Shown here one piece after another: positions 54,001 through 64,000 of a DNA stretch of 64,000 nt. The number at the start of each line of letters is the position of its first letter. Positions within the stretch are counted from its first letter, which is position 1. A program made the position numbers and the translations under genes. A model generated the notes under the pieces. The model was not told where the DNA came from, made no database searches, and saw nothing but the letters and a program-made list of their open reading frames with translations. The stretch is from Tolypeutes matacus (lineage: Eukaryota; Chordata; Mammalia; Cingulata; Chlamyphoridae): positions 372,001 to 436,000 of the forward strand of contig JAKSZT010000116.1 of assembly GCA_026826555.1 (NCBI GenBank), read 5' to 3'.

Positions 54001-56010
54001 ATGCAACAATTTCTTCACTTTTGAAATCTAGGACTTTAGTTTCTTTTTCTGAAATGCGTGTATTGTCACTTCCACTCAACTTCAAAGCACTGCCTTTCCC
54101 TAATATTCAGTGAATGCAGGAAGTTTTTCTAGTTGGAAAGGTAAGTAATATACTAGTTAGTTTGGCTGCTGTTCACATGCTTTCACTCACAATCAATGTC
54201 AAAACACTGATTTACCTAATGCTATGCCAATGCAGTGGTTTCTTTCACTTTTCAAACCTAAGTAGGATACTCATTTCATTGACAGCTATGCTATTCTTGG
54301 AGTTACAATCAACTTCAAAATCCTGGGTTTAACCTAAAGCTCTGTGAATTAAGGAAGTTCTTTACGTTTGTAAATTAAGAAACATACTAGTTTCCTTGGC
54401 TGCTACGACCTTGTTTAAAATTACCACTAATGTCAAAACACCACTTTTACCTAATGCGATGCCAATGCAGTAGTTTCTTCACTTTTTAAATCTAATTAAG
54501 TTTAGTGTTTCATTTGCTGCTATTCATCTATTTTCACTTACCATCACCTTCAAAACACTGGTTTTACGTAACACTCTGTGAATGCAGGAGGTGCTTCAAC
54601 TTTGAAAGGCAAGAAAGATACTTGTTTCCTTGGCTACTATGCACTTGCTTTCACTCACAATGTCAAAACCTGGCTTTTACTTAAAGCTATGCCAATGCAG
54701 AGGTTCTTCACTTTTGTACAGTAAATAAGATTCTTATTTCCTTGGCTGCTATGCACTTGTTTTCACTTACAACCAATATCAAAACATTCCTTTTTCTATG
54801 CCAATGTTGCAGTTTCTTCTCTTTTGGAATCTAAGTCGGATTCTAGTTTCTTTTGCTGCTATGCACGTGTTTTAACTTACAATGAACTTGAGGACACTGC
54901 TTTCACCTAACTTTGAATTCAGAAGGTAATTCAACTTTGATAGGAAAGAAAGATACTTGTTAGTGAGGCTGCTATGCACTTGCTTTCACTCACATTCAAT
55001 TTCAAAGCACTGCTTTTATCTAATGCTATGGAAATGCAGTGGTTTTTTCCGTTTCAAAATTAAATAGGATACTCATTTCATTGGCAGCTTTGCACTTCTT
55101 GGAGTTACAATCAACTTCAAATTTCTTGTTTTCACCTACAGCTCTGTGGATCCAGGTTGTTCTTCACATTTGAAAAGTGGGAAAGATACTTGTTTCCTTG
55201 ATTGATATGCCCTTGTTTTCACTTACCACCAACGTGAAAACACCGCTTTTACCTAACGTTATGCCAATGCAGTAGTTTCTACACTTTTGGAATCTATGTA
55301 AGATTTATGTTTCATTTGCTGCTATGCATGATTTTTCACTTATGATCACCTTCAAAACACTTGTTTTACCTAGCACTCTGTGAATTCAGGAAGTACTTCA
55401 TCTTTGAAATGTAAGAAAGATATTTCTTTCCCTGGCTAGTATGTACTTGCTTTCACTCACAATGTTAGAACCCTTCTGTTACCTAATGCTCTGCCAATGC
55501 AGAGGTTCTTTACTTTTGTAAAGTAAATAAGATACTTCTTTTTTGGCTGCTATGAATTTGTTTTCACTTACAACCAATGTCAAAACCCTGCCTTTTCTTT
55601 GCCAATGCTGCAGTTTCTTCACTTTGGAAATGTCCATAATATTCTAGTGTCTTTTGCTGCTATGCACGTGTTTTCACTTACAATCAACTTGAAAGCACTG
55701 CTTTTCCCTAATGTCCATTTAAACAACCAATAAAGATAATCATTTCATTGGCTGCTTTGAATGTGTATTCACTTTCAATGAACTTCAAACACTGATTTCA
55801 CCTAACTGTCCTTGAATGCAGGAGGTACTTAAAGTTTGAAAAATAAAAAAGATGCAAGTTTGTTTGGCTGCTCTGCCCTTTCTTTCACTCTCAATCAATA
55901 ACAATACACTTCTTTTACCTAATACTATGCAAATGCAGTGGTTTATTCTGTTTACAACACTAAGCAGTATATTCATTTCATTGGCAGCTAGACCCTTGCT
56001 TGGAGATACA
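48082..56010 (-). repeat. AT-rich composite satellite, HOR block R2b
   Basis: About 70 reverse-orientation monomers. Taking the GGAGTTACAATCAAC monomer as a marker (48904, 49938, 50861, 52007, 53270, 54299, 55101, 56002), unit lengths vary between about 0.80 and 1.26 kb. The order therefore follows the eight-monomer unit of the left arm, with monomer gains and losses. A splice-donor-like AAAGGTAAGTAAGAT recurs on the + strand in one monomer class. No gene. Confidence 0.85.
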
Positions 56011-59000
56011 GCTCCATGGGAGTGCAGTGGATCCACTGGCCTCCCGGGACATTGCATGCTATATGTGCTCCACAGCATCCAAGGCCTCCATGGCATGCAT
56101 GTGCCTGCACAAGCTCTACAGTCTCCCCATTCTCCACAGGGTCCATGAGGCTGCCCAGGCCTCACAGACTCCATGGCTCAAAATGGGCTATATAGGCCTC
56201 CACATGATCCTCAGCCTTTTCAGGCTCCAAAGCCTCCACAGTTTCCATGGGCTGACATAACCTCCCTGTGGTCCATAGGCACCAATTCCTCCAAGAGCTC
56301 AACAGATGATTTGGCACCATCATGCTGCACAGGCTCCATGTCCTCCATGACATGTACAAGCTGTGCAGGGTCCACAGGCTCCATGAGTTCCATTGTCCCC
56401 GTGAGCTCCAGTGGCTCCACAGGCTCCACATGATCCATAGGTTTGCACAGGTACCATGGGCTCCATGGGATCTATAGGCCTGAACAGGCTGCACAGGACT
56501 CATGGGCTCCACAGGCTACCCAGGCCTGCAGAGGTACCAGGGGCTCCACAGGGTCCTCAGGCTTGCACAGCCTCCATAGGCCTCTAGGTGTTTCACAGCC
56601 TCCATGGGATACATAAGCTCCATGGATTCCAGAGACCTCTACATTCTCACAGATTTCACTGTCTCCCTGTCCTTCACAGGCCTGCACAGGGTACACAGGC
56701 CTCCTTGCGCTCCATAGTCTCCATGGGCTCCTCGGTCTCCATGGCTTTCACAAGCTCCACCAGCTCCATGGACTCCATGAACTTCACAGTTTGTAGACAT
56801 TTCACAGGCATGCACAGCATCCATGAGCTCCATGGGTTCCAAGGGCTCAACAGGGACCATGGGCTTCATAGTCCTCTATGACTTCATGGGCTTCACCAGC
56901 TCCCTTGGCTCCACATGCTCCACAGGCTCCCTGACCAGGTACAGGCTACAGTCCTCAATGGGTTCCACAGTCTCCACAGGCTTTACAGACTCCATGGGAT
57001 CCACAAGAGTCCATGGGCTACATGCACACCGGAGGCTCCACATTCTCTATAGTGTTCTTGGGCTCCATACCTCAAAAGGCTCCATGGGCTTGATGAGCTT
57101 CACAGGATCCACAGGCCTGTATAGGCTTCACAGGCTCCCTGGTCCTTCACAGGCTCCATGGGATCCACGGGTTTTCTGAACTGCAAGGTCTCCATGGACT
57201 TCATGGTCTCCATGGCCTAAAACAGCTCCACAGGACTGCACAGGCTCCAGAGGCCACTACAGGCTCTATGGGCTCTTGGCCTCCACAGATCTCCATAGTT
57301 TCCTTGGGTTACACTGGCTCCACTGGCTTCATGGGCCTCCACATTCTCCAAAGGACCCACAGGCTCCACTGGCCTCCACGGCCTCCACAGGCTTTATGGG
57401 CTCTATGGTCTCCAGAGGCAGCACATGTGCTACAGGTGTCACTGGACTCCAGGGCCCTTCATAGGCTCCACAGGCCTCCACACCCTCCAAGAACTCTACA
57501 GATTCCATTGGCTCCACAGGCATCCATTAGCTACATACATTCCAATGGCTCCATAGTCTTTGCAGTCTCCTTGATCTCCATACCTCAGTAGGCTCCAGGG
57601 ACACCATGGGCTCCATGAGAGCCACAGGTTCCACAGGCCTCAAATCTCTTCACTGGCTCCATGGGTTCCACAGATACCCAGGACTCCATGGAATTCCTGA
57701 TCTCCTTGGGTTTCATGGTCTTCAGGGACTCCACATACTCCTCAGGCTACATGGGTATGAACAGGCTCATCATGCTCCACTGACTACATGGGCTCCACAG
57801 GCTCAAAAGTCTCTACAGTTTCCACAGGTTACATGGGCCTACATAGGCGCCACAGGCCTCCATGAATTTCAAATTCTCCACAGATTCCACAGGCACCACA
57901 GCCTCCATGCCTGTGCAGAACTCCTCAGGCTTCTACAAGCTCCACAAGCTCCACAGACTCCAGTCTCAATGGATTCCACAGTTTACAAGGGTTCCAAGTG
58001 TTCCACAGGCTTCATAGTCTCCACAGGGTCCACAGGCTCCGTGGCCTTTATGGGCTCCTTCACCTTCAGAGCCTGAACAGGCTTCACATGTTCTACAGGC
58101 TCCACAAGCTTTATGGGCTCCCAGGGCTCCACAGTCTTCCAAGGATTCAACAAGCTCCAAAGGTTCCACGTGCATGCACCAGCTCCACAGGCACCATGGA
58201 CTTCACGAGCTCCACAGTCTCCACAGGCCTGAAGTGTCTCCATGGTCTCTATGGGCCTCCAAAACATCCACAGCTCCAAAGGCCTTGATGGGATCCATGG
58301 GATCCACATGCCCCTTGTGCTGCTCAGACTCTATGGTTTCCATTGGCTCCACAGAATTCACCAGGTTTACTGGCCCCATGGTATCCACGTGCTCCACTGA
58401 CATCCACTAAATCCAGGGGCACCACAGCTCCACAAGCTTCATGGGTCTGAACAGGCTCCACACCCTCCATGTGGCCCACAGTGTTCACAGATTCCACTGG
58501 CCTGCAAAGGCTCCACAAGCTCAATGGGTCTGAACAGATTAAACACAATTCGTGGACTTCACAGACTTTATATGCTCCACAGGCTCTATAGCTCTCCTCA
58601 GGCTCCACAGGCACCAGAGGCTCCAATGCATCCATAAGATCCACAGTCTTCATGGGCTCCATGGGCTCTACATAGTCCACAGGCCTCCATTGGCTCCACA
58701 GGCATCAGTGTCCACAGGCTCCACACTTTACAAGGGCCTACACAAGCACCACAGTCTCCACGGCCTCAACCAGCCTTCTCGGGCTCAACAAGTTCCATAG
58801 CCTCCACAATCCCCCTGGGCCTGCACAAGCTCCATGGGTTCCATGGGGTATACAGGCCTGCACAAGCTCCACAGGCTCCCTGGGTTCCAAATGCTACACA
58901 CACCACACTGGACTGCACAGTTTCCACAGGCCTACACAGGTGCCATGGGCCCCACTGGCTCCAAAGACCTCCACATGCTCCCTAGTCTCAAAAGTCTCCA

Positions 59001-59040
59001 CAGTCTCCACAGGTTCCATGGACTCCACAGTTTACACAGG
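56011..59040 (-). repeat. Degenerate 9-bp GC-rich array 4
   Basis: Reverse-complement 9-bp array with both usual junctions. The left edge (TACAGCTCCATGGG, next to the GGAG monomer) mirrors the right edge of array 1 at about 3112. The right edge (CACAGTTTACACAGGTTCC) mirrors the left edge of array 2. It is the only long array here with both original ends and a single orientation. Frames up to 156 codons are by-products. Confidence 0.85.
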
Positions 59041-62000
59041 TTCCAAGGGCTTTTCCATAACACTCAGTGAATGCAGTAGGACCTTCAGTTTATAGAACCA
59101 ATAAATAGACTTGTTTCATTGGCTACTTTGCATGTGTTTTTACTTAAATTCAACTTCAAGACACTGGTTTCACCTATCTCTATGTGAATACAAGAAGAAC
59201 TTCAAGTTTGAAATTTAAGTAAGATACTTGTTTATTTGGCTGCTATGCACTTGCTTTCACACACCATCAATGTCAAAACACTGTTTTTACTTAATGTTTT
59301 ACCAATGCAGTGGTTTCTTCAGCTTTCAGAACTAATCGGATATGCATTTCATTAACAGGTATGCTCTTTTTTGGAGTTACAATCAACTACAATTAAAATC
59401 CTGGTTTTAATCTACACTCTGCTGATCCAGGAGGTTCTTCATGTTTCTAAAGTATGACAGATAATTGTTTCCCTGGCTGCTATGCACTTGTTCTCACTTA
59501 CAATGTCAAAAACTTTCTTTTACCTAATGCTTTGTCAATGCTGAGGTTCTTCACACTTGTAAAGTAAATAAGATGCTTCTATCCTAGGCTACTATGCCCT
59601 TGTTTTCAATAACAACCAATGTTAAAACACCGCTTTTACATAAATCTATGCCAATGCTGTAGTCCTTCACTTTAGAAATCTAAGTAAAATTTGTGTTTCA
59701 TTTGCTGTTATGCATGTGTTTTCACTTACAATCACCTTCTAAACACTGGTTTTACCTAACACTCTGTGAATGCAGGATGTACTTCATCTTTGAAAGTTAA
59801 GTAAGATAATTGTTTCCCTGTCTGCTATGCACTTGCTTTCATGCACGATGACAAATCCCTGTTTTTATCTAATGCTCTGCCAATGCAGATGTTCTTTGAT
59901 TTTATAAAGTAAATAAGATACTTCTTTCCTTGGTGGTTATACCCTTGTTTTCACTTACAACCACTGTCAAAATACTACTTTTACTAACGCTGTGCCAATG
60001 CAGTAGTTTCTTCACTTTTGAAATCTAAGTAAGATTTGTGTTTCATTTGCTGCTATGCATGGGTTTTCACTTAGAATCACATTCAACACACTGCATTTAC
60101 CTAATACTCTGTGAATGCAGGTGGTACTTCATCTGTGAAAGGTAAGTAAGATACTTTTTCCATGCTGCTAAGCAGTTGCTTTCACTCAGAATTTTAAAAT
60201 CCTGCTGATAACTAATGCTCTGCCAATGCAGAGATTCTTCACTTTTGTAAAGTAAATAAGATTCTTCTTAACTTGGTTGCTATGCCCTTGTTTTCACTTA
60301 CAACCAATGTCAAAACTCTGCATTTTCGAAATCAATGTTGCAGTTACTTCACTTTTGAAATATAAGTTAGTTTCTTGTTTCTTTTGCTGCTAAACACATG
60401 TTTCCTCGTACAATCAACTTCAAAGCACTGCTTTTCCCTAATTCTTGGTGAATGCAGTCCGTTATTCAGTTTAGATAAACAGTATAGAAAATTATTTCAT
60501 TAGCTGCTCTGCACTTGTTTTCACTTATAGTCAACTTCAAGGCACTGGCTTCACTTAACTCTCTGAGAATGCAGGAAACACTTCAAGATTGAAATGTAAG
60601 TAAGATTCTTGTTTGTTTGGCTGCTATGCATTAGCTTTCACTCACAACCAATGCCAAAACACTGTTTTTTATAATGATATGCCAATGCAGTGGTTTCTTC
60701 AGTTTTCAAAACTAAGGAGGATATTCATTTCATTGGCAGCATTGCACATCTTGGAGTTTCAATCAACTTCAAAACCCTGGTTTTAAACTAAAATGTTCTG
60801 TGAATCTGGACGTTCTTCACGTTTGTAAAGTAAGAAAGATACTTGTTTCCTTGGCTGTTATGCCATTGTTTTCACTTACAAGCACTGTCAAAATACTGCT
60901 TTTACCTAATGGTATACCAATGCAGTAGTTTCTTCACTTTCAAAATGTAAGTAAGATTTGTGTTTCATTTGATGCTATGCATCTTTTCACTTACATCACC
61001 TTCAAAACACTGGTTTTACTGAACACTCTGGGAATTCACATGGTACTTCATCTTTGAAAGGTAAGTAGGATCCTTGACTCCCTGGTGTTATGCTCTGGCT
61101 TCACTCACAATGTCAAAATCCTGCTCTTATATAATGCTCTGTCAAAGCAGAGGTTCTTAACTTTTGTAAAATATATAAGATAATTCTTTCCTTGGCTGCT
61201 ATGCACTTGTTTTCACATACAAACAACGTCTAAACACTGCTTTTTCTATTCCAATGCAGCAGTTTCTTCAGTTTGAATTCTTAGAAAGATTCTAGTTTCT
61301 TTTGCTGCTATGCAAGTATTTTCACTAACAATCAACTTCAAAGCAATGCCTTACCCTAATGCTCAGTGAAAGCAGTTGGTCATTCATTTTAGAGAACCAA
61401 TAAAGAAACGTTTCATTGGCTGCTTTGTACATGTTTTCACTTACAATTCACTTCAAAACACAGGTTTCACCTGTCTGTGATTGCAGAAGGTACTTCAAGT
61501 TTGAACGTTAAGTAAGATATTTGTTAGTTTGGCTGTTCTGCACTTGCTTTCACTCACAATCAATGTCAAAACACACTTTTACCTAATGCTTTGCTAATGC
61601 TGTGGTTTTTTCTGTTTTCAAAACTAAGCAGAATACACATTTCATTGGCAGCTATGCACTTGCTTGGAGTTACAATCAACTTCACATTCCTTGTTTTAGC
61701 CTAAAACTCTGTGGTTCCAGGGGGTTCTTCACGTTTGTATAATAAGAAAGATATTTTTTCCTTGACTGCGATGCCCTTGTTATCACTTACAGCCAATGTC
61801 AAAACAACGCTTTTACCCAACTCTAGGCCTACGTAGTAGTTTCTTGACATTTGAAATCTAAGTAAGTTTTGTGTTTCATTTGCTGCTATGCATGTGTTTT
61901 CACATACAATCACCTACAAACCGGTGGTTTTACCTAACACTCTGTGAATTCACGTGGTATTTCATCTTTGAAAGGGAAGGAAAATACTTGTTTCCCAGCC

Positions 62001-64000
62001 TGCTATGAAATTGCTTTCACTCACAATGTCAAAATCCGCCTTTTACTTAATGCTCTGCCAATGCGGGAGTTCTTCACTTTTCTAAATTGAATAAGGTATT
62101 TCTTTTCTTGGCTAGTATGCACTAGTTTTCACATACAACAAATGTCTAAACACTGCTTTTTCTATTCCAATGCAGCAGTTTCTTCAGTTTGAAATCTTAG
62201 GAAGATTCTACTTTATTTTGCTGCTATGCAAGTATTTTTCACTAACAATCAACTCAAAGCAATGCCTTTCCCTAATGCTTGGTGAATGGAGTTGTTCCTT
62301 AATTTTAGAGAACCAATAAAGAAACTTATTTCATTGGTTGCTTTGCACGTGTTTTCACTTACAATTCACTTCAAAACACAGGTTTCACCTAACTGTCTGT
62401 GAATGCAGAAGGTACTTCAAGTTTGAATGTTAAGTAAGATATTTGTTATTTTGGCTGCTCTGCACTTGCTTTCACTCACAGTCAATGTCAAAACACACTT
62501 TTACCTAATGCTTTGCCAATGCTGTGGTTTCTTCTGTTTTCAAAACTAAAGAGGATACTCATTTCATTGCCACCTTTGCACTTCTTGGAGTTTCAGTCAA
62601 CTTCAAAACCCTGGTTTTAACCTAACCCTCTGTGAATCCTGCAGGTTCTTCACATTTGTAAAGTAAGAAAGATCCTTGTTTCCTTGGCTGTTATGCCCTT
62701 GTTTTCACTTACACCCAATGTCAAAACACCGCTTTTAACTAATGGCATGCCAATGCAGTAGTTTGTTCTCTTTAGAAATCTGTGTATGATTTGTTTCATT
62801 TGCTGTTATGCATGTGTTTTCAATTACAATCACCTTCAAAAGACTTTTTTATCTAACACTCTGTGAAATCACGTGGTACTTTATCTTTGAAAGGTAAGTA
62901 AGATCCTTGTTTCTATGGGTTCTATGCAAATGATTTCACTCACAATGTCAAACCCTGCTTTTATCAACTGCTCTGCCAATGCAGAGATTCTTCACTTTTG
63001 TAAAATAAAGAAGATATTTATTTCCATGGTTGCTTTGCACTTGTTTCACATACAACCAATGTGAAAAAACTGCTTTTTCTATGCCAATGCAGCCATTTTC
63101 TCACTTTTGAAATCTAAGGAGGATTCCATGTCCTTTTGCAGCTGTGAATGTGTTTTGACTTACAATCATCATCAAAGCCCTGCTTTTTCCTAACTCTTGG
63201 TGAATGCTGTTGGTTCTTCAATTAAGAGAACTAATAAAGAAACTTGTTTCATTGGCTGCTTTCCACGTGTTTTCATTTACAATGAACTTTAAGACACCGT
63301 TTCACCTAACTCTCTGTGATGGCAGGAGGTACCTCAAGCTTGAATGGTAGGTAAGATTTTTCTTTGGCTTCTATTCACTTGCTTTCACTCACAATCAATG
63401 TCAAAACCCTGATTTTACATAATGCTATGGCAATGCAGTGGTTTCTTTAGTTTTCAAAAATAAGCATGACACTCATTTCATTGGCAGCTATGCACTTGCT
63501 TGGAGTTACAATCATCTTCAAAATCCTGGTTTTAACCCAATCTCTGTGAATCCAGGAGGTTCTTCACATTTGTAAAGTAAGAAAGATATTTGTTTCCTTG
63601 GCTGCTAGGCCCTTGTTTTCACTCACTACATCAAAACCCTGCTTTTATTTAATGCATTGACAATGCAGAGGTTCTTTACCTTTTTAAAGTAAATAAGATA
63701 CTTCTTTCATTAGCTGCAATGTCTTGTTTTCACTTACAACCAATGTCAAAACACCCCTTTTCCCTAATGCTATACCAATGTAATAGTTCCTTCAATTTAG
63801 AAATCTAAATAAGTTTTGTTATTCATTTGCTGCTATGCATGTGATTTTACTAACAATCACCTTCAAAACACTGGTTTACCGAACACTCTGTGAATGCAAG
63901 AGGTACTTTTTCTTTGAAAGGAAAGTGAGATACTTGTTTCCAAGGCTGCTATGCACTTGCTTTCACTCACAATCAATGCACAAACACTGTTTTTACCTTA
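59041..64000 (-). repeat. AT-rich composite satellite, HOR block R3
   Basis: Reverse-orientation monomers continue to the window edge and presumably beyond. Long-range repeats are visible: the stretch near 61200-61640 and that near 62120-62550 are very similar, about 0.92 kb apart, matching the eight-monomer period. No gene. Confidence 0.85.

Overview
This window looks like mammalian nuclear heterochromatin or segmental-duplication DNA. It holds no intact host gene that I can support. The C2H2 zinc-finger exons, an L1 ORF2 scrap, a betaretrovirus-like (class II) provirus and 0.5-0.6 kb LTRs all point to a placental mammal. The LTR family that begins TGTATTAGTCAGCC on the + strand is one I associate from memory with xenarthrans (armadillo, sloth, anteater). 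That assignment is inference, not a search result.

Layout. (1) 1-16285 is a composite satellite in + orientation. AT-rich monomers of about 115 bp form a higher-order repeat (HOR) of eight divergent monomers, about 921 bp, interrupted by two GC-rich arrays of a degenerate 9-bp unit (1575-3112 and 7706-16285). (2) 16286-30846 holds three copies of a duplicon. Each copy carries a shared LTR-like element, about 2 kb of unassigned flank and a dead C2H2 zinc-finger exon on the minus strand. Copies 1-2 and 2-3 are separated by TGTATTAG LTRs in the same position. (3) 30847-37678 is a class II provirus inserted in the third zinc-finger copy: 5' LTR, tRNA-Lys type primer site, a gag start, a long AT-rich non-coding interior, and remnants of the pol end and env. 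Its 3' end and the adjoining zinc-finger half were later inverted as one block (about 36205-37678). (4) 37679-64000 is the same composite satellite in the opposite (minus) orientation. It has a distinct 456/791-bp HOR zone (37679-44340), two more 9-bp arrays (44341-47000 and 56011-59040) and a solo LTR (47550-48081).

The most interesting feature is the composite satellite. All its 9-bp arrays join the AT-rich monomers at the same positions, so the arrays are a length-variable internal part of the repeat and not independent insertions. The two dominant 9-mer variants are the two products expected when one CpG per 9-bp unit decays by deamination, which suggests an array that was once CpG-dense and methylated in the germline. 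The two satellite arms face each other across a cluster of dead zinc-finger genes.

Most apparent open reading frames (up to 253 codons) lie in the 9-bp arrays. They arise because the ideal 9-mer has no stop in any of the six frames, and I do not call them genes. Coordinates of repeat edges are by eye, to roughly 5-30 bases.
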